From CAG-611 sp964487215 (lineage in GTDB: Bacteria; Bacillota_I; Bacilli_A; RF39; UBA660), in contig CAZAPU010000025.1 in NCBI GenBank assembly GCA_964487215.1, positions 1 through 11,660 on the forward strand: a stretch of DNA of 11,660 bases, read 5' to 3'. The notes below the pieces were generated by a model. It saw only the letters and a program-made list of their open reading frames with translations, did no database searches and had not been told where the DNA came from. The position numbers were made by a program, and so were the translations under genes. Each line of letters opens with the position of its first letter. The first letter of the stretch is position 1. This document shows, in pieces, positions 5,873 through 11,660 of the stretch.

Positions 5873-5887
5873 CTTTTTTTTTGCAAA
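5859..5887 (-). promoter_or_regulatory. Promoter of the Hint gene, overlapping the mtaB terminator
   Basis: Minus-strand TTTGCA (5887-5882, 4/6) and TGC-TAACAT (extended -10, hexamer 5864-5859, 4/6) are 17 bases apart. Transcription would start near 5852, just before AGGAGG. The -10 matches the ATGCTANNNT pattern seen before two other genes in this window. Confidence 0.5.
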
Positions 5888-7129
5888 TTATTGTTTTGGA
5901 ACTATAACTGTAAATATTTCATTGTATTTTAAATCTTTATTTATTTTTAAATATAAATAATTACCAGTATGACCATAAGAATAATTATCTTCATTTTTTT
6001 CTATTAATATATCTAATTCTTTACCAATAAATTTATTATAATATTCTTTTTCTAATTTATTCGATAATTGTATTAATTTTTTTACTCTATCTTTTTTTAT
6101 ATTTCCATCTATTTGATTTTTCATTTTTGCTGCTACTGTACCATCTCTTTTTGAATATGGAAACACATGAATTTTAGAAAAATTAATTTTTTTAATAAAT
6201 TCCATTGATTCTTCAAAATCTTCCTCTGTTTCTTCTGGAAAACCTACTATTACATCAGTAGTTATCGATATATCCGGTCTTATGTCTCTTATTCTGTTAA
6301 TAACATTTAAAAAGTACTCTTTATTATATTTTCTATTCATTAATTTTAATATTTTTGCACTTCCACATTGTAATGGAATATGTAAATGATTACAAAGAAT
6401 TGGATTTTTTAATAACTCAAAAAACTTATCATCTAACTCAGTGATTTCTATTGATGATATTCTTAATCTTTTTAAATTTTTAATTTGCAATATTTTCTCT
6501 AATAAATCACTAAATTTTGTATTTAAATCTACTCCATAATTTCCAGTATGAATTCCTGTTAATACTATTTCTTTATAACCATTATTAACTAGCTTAGTTA
6601 TTTCATTAATTACATCTTTTTCTTTTTTACTCCTACAATTACCTCTAACATAAGGAATAATACAATAAGTACAATAATTATTACAACCATCTTGTATTTT
6701 TACAAAAGCTCTTGTTCTATCTTCAAAATGTTGTATATTCATATCTTCAAACTGAACTTTTTGCATATCATACTTCTCAATAATTTGTTTTTTGTTTTTA
6801 AAATAATTTTCCACAAGTTCTACTACTTTTGATTTATTATAATTTCCTATAACTATATCTATACCTTCTAAATTATAAGTTTTATTGCTTTCAATAAAGC
6901 AACCACAAACTACTAAACAAGCATCTGGATATGTATTTTTTATATGATTAATCATTTTCTTACTTTTACTATCTGCATTATTAGTAACTGTACAAGTATT
7001 AATTACATAAATATCACATTTTTCAAAGAATGTTCCTATTTCATATCCTTTTTCTTTAAATAGACTTATTATATATTCACTTTCATAAGTATTTACTTTA
7101 CACCCTAAATTACATACTCCTACTTTCAT
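5888..7129 (-). CDS. mtaB: tRNA t6A37 methylthiotransferase MtaB
   Basis: This 413-aa radical-SAM enzyme adds a methylthio group to t6A at position 37 of ANN-decoding tRNAs. The UPF0004 domain carries cluster cysteines C10 (NLGCKVNTYE), C46 (INTCTVTN) and probably C77. The radical-SAM motif is C149-x3-C153-x2-C156 in DGCNNYCTYCIIPYVRG. LTGIHTGNYG (190-199), HLHIPLQCGS (248-257) and a C-terminal TRAM domain (about 364-412) follow. The CKVNTYE and NTCTVTN wording points to MtaB rather than MiaB. A longer reading from a TTG at 7144 is rejected because AAAGGG at 7141-7136 lies six bases before the ATG at 7129. The gene begins right after a 32-bp palindrome that ends the upstream gene, so it is either transcribed by readthrough or from a promoter I did not find. 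Confidence 0.95.
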   Translation of the reverse strand: MKVGVCNLGCKVNTYESEYIISLFKEKGYEIGTFFEKCDIYVINTCTVTNNADSKSKKMINHIKNTYPDACLVVCGCFIESNKTYNLEGIDIVIGNYNKSKVVELVENYFKNKKQIIEKYDMQKVQFEDMNIQHFEDRTRAFVKIQDGCNNYCTYCIIPYVRGNCRSKKEKDVINEITKLVNNGYKEIVLTGIHTGNYGVDLNTKFSDLLEKILQIKNLKRLRISSIEITELDDKFFELLKNPILCNHLHIPLQCGSAKILKLMNRKYNKEYFLNVINRIRDIRPDISITTDVIVGFPEETEEDFEESMEFIKKINFSKIHVFPYSKRDGTVAAKMKNQIDGNIKKDRVKKLIQLSNKLEKEYYNKFIGKELDILIEKNEDNYSYGHTGNYLYLKINKDLKYNEIFTVIVPKQ

Positions 7130-7135
7130 ATTTAT

Positions 7136-7141
7136 CCCTTT
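7136..7141 (-). promoter_or_regulatory. Ribosome binding site that fixes the mtaB start
   Basis: AAAGGG lies six bases before the ATG at 7129 and overlaps the region just after the rejected TTG at 7144-7142. It begins only three bases after the 32-bp palindrome, so folding of that hairpin could affect ribosome access. Confidence 0.75.
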
Positions 7142-7143
7142 CA

Positions 7144-7175
7144 AAAAATAAATTAGACTAGTCTAATTTATTTTT
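7144..7175 (-). terminator. Perfect 32-bp palindrome at the end of the membrane-protein gene, probable terminator
   Basis: Every base from 7144 pairs symmetrically with 7175, around the centre CTAG (7158-7161). The hairpin has a 14-bp stem and a 4-base loop. The TAG stop codon (7160-7158) is in the loop and the last four sense codons (Asn-Lys-Leu-Asp) lie in the 5' arm. On the minus strand the stem ends in a T-rich run, as in an intrinsic terminator. The U-tract is partly inside the stem, and mtaB follows within 15 bases, so attenuation or a role in coupling is also possible. Confidence 0.6.
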
Positions 7176-8018
7176 AAGTTTCTTCAATTCTTTTAAAAAT
7201 TCCTCTGTCTTTTTTATTTCAACTTCTAATTCTTTTATATTAATTGTTTCACCTAATTCATTATATTCTTTTTCATAAACGACTTCTCTTTTTACTCCAA
7301 ATACTGGTGAAATAACATCTGATGGTTTAAATTTATCTTTTGAAGATTTTTCTTCATAAATATTACTATCTAAATCATTTAATTCTTCTATTTCATCTAC
7401 TAAATTAGTTTCATCAATAACAGATATCTTTTCTTCTTGAGGTTCATCTTTAACAAATATTTCATCCATTGTAATAGGTTCATTTCCTTCATCAGGCATA
7501 TTCTTTTCTGTATCAACAATACTATACATATTAGTATTCATTAATTCATCATAACTAATAATAGATTGTTCTTCTTGAACTTTTTCAAAGAAAGTTGGAC
7601 TAATAATATCTGGTTTATCTTCATAAAAAAGTTTTTTTGCTGCTTCTTCTATTGCTTTCTTTGCTTCTTCTTTTGTTTGTTCTTCTGTAACATAAGTTAA
7701 TTCTTCTTGTTGTTTATTAATTATTTCTATTTTTTCTTTCTCTATTGGTTTAATTTTTTCTTTTTCGATAACTGGCTGCAAAACTTCTTCTTTTACAGGA
7801 ATTACTTCTTTTGTTTCTTCAAACATATCTACAGTTGTTTCATTTTTTTTATTCTTTTTAAATTTTGGTAATTTATAATTACTTAATTTATTGGAATACT
7901 TTTTATCAGAAACTTTTTCAATAATAATTATGACTAAAAGAGCAATAATTATTGCAATAATTATTCCAATTATTATATATATATTTTCTTCACCTATACT
8001 ATTAATAAAATTTTGCAT
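7158..8018 (-). CDS. Single-pass membrane protein with a long acidic cytoplasmic tail
   Basis: This 286-aa protein has one very hydrophobic, Ile-rich membrane helix at about 13-33 near the N-terminus. A basic patch (KKYSNKLSNYKLPKFKKNKK, about 39-58) follows, giving a likely N-out, C-in topology. The tail is rich in Glu/Lys and looks disordered. It contains two related short motifs, DIISPTF (137-143) and DVISPVF (234-240), and ends in a coiled-coil-like helix (about 260-286). I do not recognise a named family. The layout (anchor, disordered acidic tail, repeated short motif, terminal coil) resembles cell-division or envelope scaffold proteins of Bacillota, but this is inference from architecture. 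ATG is preceded by GAGGTG (8029-8024) with five bases of spacing. It has its own extended -10 promoter and ends in a 32-bp palindrome. Confidence 0.85.
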   Translation of the reverse strand: MQNFINSIGEENIYIIIGIIIAIIIALLVIIIIEKVSDKKYSNKLSNYKLPKFKKNKKNETTVDMFEETKEVIPVKEEVLQPVIEKEKIKPIEKEKIEIINKQQEELTYVTEEQTKEEAKKAIEEAAKKLFYEDKPDIISPTFFEKVQEEQSIISYDELMNTNMYSIVDTEKNMPDEGNEPITMDEIFVKDEPQEEKISVIDETNLVDEIEELNDLDSNIYEEKSSKDKFKPSDVISPVFGVKREVVYEKEYNELGETINIKELEVEIKKTEEFLKELKKLKNKLD

Positions 8019-8047
8019 AATAACACCTCAAATAATTCGTAAATCTT

Positions 8048-8056
8048 ATTCTAGCA
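8048..8056 (-). promoter_or_regulatory. Extended -10 promoter of the acidic-tail membrane protein
   Basis: Minus-strand TGC-TAGAAT is a TGn element with a 5/6 match to TATAAT. No good -35 is seen 17 bases upstream (TTTTTC). It lies between the dnaJ terminator and the gene, about 30 bases before the ATG. Confidence 0.5.
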
Positions 8057-8110
8057 TAAAATTATTAAAAGAAAAAGATATAAAGCGAAAAAAATAATAA
8101 TTATTACAAT

Positions 8111-8132
8111 AAAAAAAGAGAATTAATCTCTT
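8111..8132 (-). terminator. Rho-independent terminator of dnaJ
   Basis: On the minus strand AAGAGA pairs with TCTCTT around a 5-base loop. A run of seven T's overlaps and follows the stem's end. The TAA stop codon of dnaJ (8125-8123) lies in the loop, and the final Gly-Arg-Asp codons supply the 5' arm. It ends the dnaK-pepF-dnaJ unit. Confidence 0.7.
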
Positions 8133-9256
8133 CCTTTAATGAATTTATCAAATAAATCTATTTTTTTATCAGACAAATCAGTTTCACTTAATTTTTCTAT
8201 TAGATTTTTTTGTTCTCTTGATAGTCTCTTTGGCATAATTACTGTAATTACTACATACATATCTCCATATACATCGTAATTTACATCTTTTACACCTTTG
8301 CCTCTTAATCTATGTTTGTCATTTGTCTCTGAACCAGCTGGTACAGTTAAAGTAATAAGTCCATGAGGTGTTTTAATATCTTTTTTACAGCCATTTATTG
8401 CTTCCACAATAGTAATTGGTAAACTTAGATATAAATCATTACCACTTCTTTCATAAAAATCATGATCTTTTACTTTAAATTCAATATATAAATCTCCATT
8501 TGGTCCTGTAGTTTCACTAGGTTCACCATATCCTGCTAATCTTATGCGATTACCAGTATTAACACCTTCTGGTACTGTAACATCTAATTCTTTAGTAACT
8601 TTCTTTTTTCCAGTTCCTCTACAAGAAGAACAAGTCTTTTCAAATGTTTTTCCACTACCATTACATCTATCACAAACAGTCTTTGTTAAAAAACTACCAA
8701 ATAATGTTCTTTGTTCAGCAGTAATAGTTCCACTACCATGACAAGTTGAACAAGTTTTTTCATTGAAACCACCTATTCCATCACATTTTTCACATTTATC
8801 AGTAGTAGTTATTTCAATTGATTTCTTGCATCCAAGGACTGCTTCCATAAATGATATATTCATAACTATTAAAGCATCATCACCTTTTCTAGCTCTTGAT
8901 GATGATTTTCTTCCAAATGAAGAAAATCCTGAAAATCCTGAATCTCCTCCAAATAAATCATCAAAAATAGATGAAAAATCAAAACTAGAAAAATCAAAAC
9001 CTTGTCCATTAAATCCTGAAGCACCATTTCCTTGTTCAAAAGCAGCATGACCAAATTGATCATATTGTTTTCTTCTATTAGCATCAGATAAAATAGCATA
9101 AGCTTCTTGTATCTCTTTAAATTTTTCTTCTGCTCCTGCTTCTTTATTTACATCAGGATGATATTTTTTTGCTAATCTTCGAAATGCTAATTTTATATCA
9201 TCTTCACTAGCATTCTTATCAACTCCTAATGTTTCATAAAAATCTTTTTTTGCCAT
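8123..9256 (-). CDS. dnaJ: Chaperone DnaJ (Hsp40, class I)
   Basis: This 377-aa co-chaperone stimulates the DnaK ATPase and delivers unfolded clients in the cytosol. The J domain (about 5-68) carries HPD at 33-35 (KYHPDVNKEAG). A Gly/Phe/Ser-rich linker runs from about 74-118. The zinc domain (about 155-216) has all four repeats: CEKCDGIG, CSTCHGSG, CDRCNGSG and CSSCRGTG. Two beta-rich client-binding domains and a C-terminal dimerisation region (SREQKNLIEKL) follow. Length is normal. GGAGG at 9267-9263 is six bases before the ATG. Only 16 bases separate it from the pepF stop, so the two are co-transcribed. dnaJ normally follows dnaK directly; here pepF lies between. No CIRCE element is in the window, since any heat-shock operator would be upstream of dnaK. 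Confidence 0.98.
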   Translation of the reverse strand: MAKKDFYETLGVDKNASEDDIKLAFRRLAKKYHPDVNKEAGAEEKFKEIQEAYAILSDANRRKQYDQFGHAAFEQGNGASGFNGQGFDFSSFDFSSIFDDLFGGDSGFSGFSSFGRKSSSRARKGDDALIVMNISFMEAVLGCKKSIEITTTDKCEKCDGIGGFNEKTCSTCHGSGTITAEQRTLFGSFLTKTVCDRCNGSGKTFEKTCSSCRGTGKKKVTKELDVTVPEGVNTGNRIRLAGYGEPSETTGPNGDLYIEFKVKDHDFYERSGNDLYLSLPITIVEAINGCKKDIKTPHGLITLTVPAGSETNDKHRLRGKGVKDVNYDVYGDMYVVITVIMPKRLSREQKNLIEKLSETDLSDKKIDLFDKFIKGRD

Positions 9257-9272
9257 ATACTACCTCCATCTA

Positions 9273-11066
9273 TTATAAACAATCTTTAAACTCTTTAATT
9301 GTTTCATTAAATAGTTCTATTGCTTTGTCAATTGTATCATCATTTTCTATATCTATACCAACTTTTTTTAATAAATTAAGTGAATAATCTTTTTCACCAG
9401 AAGATAAAAATTCAAGATAATTACTTAAAGCAGATTCATCACCACTTAAAATATTATCTACAATCTTACATGCAATTGATATTCCTGTAGAATACTTATA
9501 AACATAGAAACTACTATAAAAATGTGATATTCTTGCCCATTCTAATCTTATTTCAGGATCTGATATTATATCTTCTCCATAATATTTTTTATTTAATTCA
9601 AAGTAAGTTGAACTTATTAATTCTTCTGTTAATATTTCACCCGATTGTTCCATATCATATAATTTTTTTTCAAATTCTGCAAACATAGTTTGTCTAAATA
9701 AAGTAGTTCTTAAACTTTCCATTAAATTATTTAAATAAAACATTTTTTCTTCTTTTGTCTTTGCCATAGAACTACAATATTTATTCAATAAAATCTCATT
9801 TACAGTTGATGCTATTTCTGCTAAAAATATTGTATATCCAGCATCTTCAATTTTATTATTAGCATTAGAATAATATGAATGCATTGAATGACCTAATTCA
9901 TGTGCTATTGTTGAAACATCATTAAATGTTCCTTCAAAGTTTAATAATACATAAGGTAAAGTATCATAACTTCCCCATGAATAAGCACCTGTTCTTTTAT
10001 TATCATTATGATATACATCAATACAATTACTATTAATAATTTTAGTTAAATCTTCTATATATTGTTTGCCAAGTGGTGAAAGTGCTTTTTTTACTAATTC
10101 AGTTGCTTCTTCATAAGTATATTTTGTTTCAATACTATCTATTAAAGGAACATATACATCATACATATGTAATTCATCTAAATTTAAAACATTTTTTCTT
10201 AATTTTATATAATCATGTAATGCACTTAAATTATTATTTACTATAGTAATTAATTTTTCATATAATTTTTCACTAATATTATCATCATATAATGACATAA
10301 ATAATGGACTTTTATAACCTCTTGTATTCGAAATAAAGAAATTAGTTTTTATATTTCCATACAAAGTACTTGCCATTGTATTTTTATGATCAATATAAGA
10401 TTTATAATAATTATAGAAACAATTTTTTCTAAGTGTTCTATCCTTACTTTTTATATATACATTATAAGTACTTTGATTTAAAGGCAATCTTTCTCCATTT
10501 GAATTTTCAACATCATCAAATGATAAATCAACAGTATCTAACATTTCATATGTGTTTTCTGAAACATTAAATACTTCTCCAAGTCTAGCTAACATTTCCT
10601 CTTTATCTAAATCTAATGTATATTTTTTTTGTCTAAAAATTTTTTCTAAAGTAAAAGCATATTCTTTTAATTTAGGTTCCTCATCAATATATTTTTGTAC
10701 TACATTATAATCTTGTTTTAATATTTCTGGTTGCACAAAAGCAATTTTTTCAGATATTTCAGTAGTAAATTTGTCTACCTTTTCTACTAAAACTTGATTT
10801 TGTGAAATACTCATATCTTCATGTAATTTCATATTTGAATAAACCACTAACTTTTCAATTATTCTTGATATTTCAAAATATATATTTAAAACTTCATATA
10901 AATTATTACTTGAATCCATTATATGATTTTTATATGTTAATAACTTATTTGTTAATTCTTTTACTTTTTCTTTACTACCATCTATTTCATCAGTACTTCT
11001 ATATATTTTTGATAAATCCCATTTATATTTATTATCTATAGCTTCTCTAGAATTGTTTTTAGACAT
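9273..11066 (-). CDS. pepF: Oligoendopeptidase F (M3 family zinc metallopeptidase)
   Basis: This 597-aa cytosolic peptidase degrades short peptides. The zinc site is HELGH at 389-393 (STIAHELGHSMHSYYS), with the downstream Glu417 in LAEIAS as the expected third ligand. The N-terminal helical part contains the family features YKWDLSKIY (14-22) and ARLGEVF (160-166). YSWGSYDTLPYVLLNFEGT (about 362-380) precedes the active site, and the C-terminal VYKYSTGISIA segment is also typical. Length fits PepF. There is no signal peptide. AAGGAG at 11078-11073 is six bases before the ATG. It lies between dnaK and dnaJ, 63 bases after the dnaK stop, in an unusual position for a peptidase. Its transcription could come through the dnaK hairpin or from a possible -10 at 11096-11091. 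Confidence 0.96.
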   Translation of the reverse strand: MSKNNSREAIDNKYKWDLSKIYRSTDEIDGSKEKVKELTNKLLTYKNHIMDSSNNLYEVLNIYFEISRIIEKLVVYSNMKLHEDMSISQNQVLVEKVDKFTTEISEKIAFVQPEILKQDYNVVQKYIDEEPKLKEYAFTLEKIFRQKKYTLDLDKEEMLARLGEVFNVSENTYEMLDTVDLSFDDVENSNGERLPLNQSTYNVYIKSKDRTLRKNCFYNYYKSYIDHKNTMASTLYGNIKTNFFISNTRGYKSPLFMSLYDDNISEKLYEKLITIVNNNLSALHDYIKLRKNVLNLDELHMYDVYVPLIDSIETKYTYEEATELVKKALSPLGKQYIEDLTKIINSNCIDVYHNDNKRTGAYSWGSYDTLPYVLLNFEGTFNDVSTIAHELGHSMHSYYSNANNKIEDAGYTIFLAEIASTVNEILLNKYCSSMAKTKEEKMFYLNNLMESLRTTLFRQTMFAEFEKKLYDMEQSGEILTEELISSTYFELNKKYYGEDIISDPEIRLEWARISHFYSSFYVYKYSTGISIACKIVDNILSGDESALSNYLEFLSSGEKDYSLNLLKKVGIDIENDDTIDKAIELFNETIKEFKDCL

Positions 11067-11090
11067 ATTATTCTCCTTTTTATTAATTTA

Positions 11091-11096
11091 ATTATA
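11091..11096 (-). promoter_or_regulatory. Possible -10 element upstream of pepF
   Basis: A perfect TATAAT lies just after the dnaK hairpin on the minus strand and about 24 bases before the pepF ATG. No convincing -35 is found at 17 bases; TTGAAG lies 20 bases upstream within the hairpin. It could give pepF-dnaJ extra, dnaK-independent expression, or be a chance match in AT-rich DNA. Confidence 0.3.
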
Positions 11097-11097
11097 A

Positions 11098-11123
11098 ATT
11101 GAAGTCCTAAAAAGGACTTCAAT
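11098..11123 (-). terminator. Strong hairpin between dnaK and pepF (attenuator or processing site)
   Basis: TTGAAGTCCT and AGGACTTCAA pair perfectly (11 bp with the flanking A-T, loop of four). It is the most G+C-rich hairpin in the window and lies seven bases past the dnaK stop. On the minus strand it is followed by TTATAATTAAAT rather than a clean T run. Partial termination or 3'-end protection of dnaK mRNA fits better than full termination. Confidence 0.6.
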
Positions 11124-11129
11124 CATAAA

Positions 11130-11660
11130 TTATTTTTCTTCAAACTCTGCTTCTTTTACAGTATCATCTTTTGCTTCAGTATTATCAGTTGGTTGTCCCT
11201 CTTGAGGAGCAGCTTGTTGATATACTTTTGCTGCTAAAGCATATGTAGTTTCTTGTAGTTTTTCCATCTTAGTTTTAATATCTTCAATATCATTCTTTTC
11301 AATTGCAGATTTTAGTTCACTAATTTTTTCTTCTGCCTCAGTTTTTTCTTTTTCTTCAATTTTATCTCCAAGATCCTTTATTGCTTTTTCAGTTTGGAAA
11401 ATCATTTGTTCAGCATTGTTCTTTATATCAATTTCTTCTTTTTTCTTTTCATCTGCTTCACGATTTGCTTCTGCTTCTTTTACCATTTTATCTATTTCTT
11501 CATCACTTAAACTTGTATTTGATGTAATAGTAATTTTTTGTTCTTTATTTGTTCCAAGATCTTTAGCTGTAACATTAACAATACCATTAGCATCAATATC
11601 AAAAGTAACTTCGATTTGTGGTACTCCTCTTGGAGCTGGTAAAATATCTGATAATTGGAA
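11130..11660 (-). CDS. dnaK: Chaperone DnaK (Hsp70), C-terminal part (partial, runs off the window)
   Basis: This is the last 176 residues of the ATP-dependent cytosolic chaperone. The first visible residues (FQLSDILPAPRGVPQIEVTF) are the end of the substrate-binding beta domain, followed by DIDANGIVNVTAKD. SLSDEEIDKMVKEAE opens the helical lid, which runs to about residue 140 of this fragment. The tail is disordered and acidic (QQAAPQEGQPTDNTEAKDD...), ending AEFEEK. The frame is open to the window edge, and the Met at 11486 is internal, not the start. The gene is followed by a strong hairpin, then pepF and dnaJ. Confidence 0.98.
   Translation of the reverse strand, partial: FQLSDILPAPRGVPQIEVTFDIDANGIVNVTAKDLGTNKEQKITITSNTSLSDEEIDKMVKEAEANREADEKKKEEIDIKNNAEQMIFQTEKAIKDLGDKIEEKEKTEAEEKISELKSAIEKNDIEDIKTKMEKLQETTYALAAKVYQQAAPQEGQPTDNTEAKDDTVKEAEFEEK

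Noticed and set aside
7891..8097. Plus-strand frame opposite the membrane helix of the acidic-tail protein.
   Set aside because: The Ile-rich reading is the complement of ATT/AAT codons; no ribosome binding site.
8544..9050. Plus-strand frames opposite dnaJ and a minus-strand frame at 8869-9099.
   Set aside because: They are shadows of the Gly/Phe and zinc-repeat coding of dnaJ, with no ribosome binding sites or known motifs.
10802..11041. Plus-strand Tyr/Leu-rich frame opposite pepF.
   Set aside because: It is antisense to the N-terminal coding of pepF and its hydrophobicity follows from AT-rich reverse complement; no start signal.
1..11660. CRISPR arrays, tRNA or rRNA genes, insertion sequences, riboswitches.
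   Set aside because: No spaced repeat array, cloverleaf, transposase frame or recognisable riboswitch core was seen; gaps between genes are too short for most of these.

Overview
The window reads as a compact stretch of chromosome from a very AT-rich bacterium, roughly a quarter G+C by eye. All twelve supported genes lie on the minus strand, so transcription runs from high to low coordinates. Strong GGAGG-type ribosome binding sites, A/T-ending codons, and the set of genes (dnaK/dnaJ, pepF, recD2, mtaB, an AI-2E-type permease) suggest the Bacillota/Mollicutes side of the tree. An uncultured gut Bacilli lineage (RF39-like) would fit, but that placement is inference. Trp is encoded by TGG and no long gene contains an in-frame TGA, so the code is most likely standard (table 11) despite the low G+C.

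Layout in transcription order: 3' end of dnaK (11660-11130), a strong hairpin, pepF (11066-9273) and dnaJ (9256-8123), ending in a terminator. Next come a single-pass membrane protein with a long acidic tail (8018-7158), mtaB (7129-5888) and a terminator that overlaps a promoter. Then follow a Hint-domain protein (5837-5001), a relic of a second Hint C-terminus (4990-4952), a 58-aa charged protein (4934-4758), recD2 (4692-2512), an unlisted 56-aa membrane miniprotein with a CCCC tail (2476-2306), an AI-2E family permease (2235-1084), an archaeal-type P-loop kinase (1031-450) and the 5' part of alaS (472-1).

Most genes are housekeeping: protein folding and turnover (dnaK, pepF, dnaJ), tRNA modification and charging (mtaB, alaS), and DNA repair (recD2). 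The accessory focus is 4950-5837. There a PT-HINT-like autoprocessing domain, of the kind that normally releases a polymorphic toxin, ends four residues after its catalytic Asn with no toxin. A second LVHNE coding remnant lies 49 bp downstream, and a G+C-rich codon patch sits just before the catalytic Cys. These suggest a site of cassette exchange or decay.

Recurring small-scale features are extended -10 promoters of the form ATGCTANNNT, stop codons embedded in terminator hairpins, and an alaS that has no ATG, GTG or TTG start in frame. No tRNA, rRNA, CRISPR or insertion sequence was seen, and no gene-free stretch exceeds about 110 bases.
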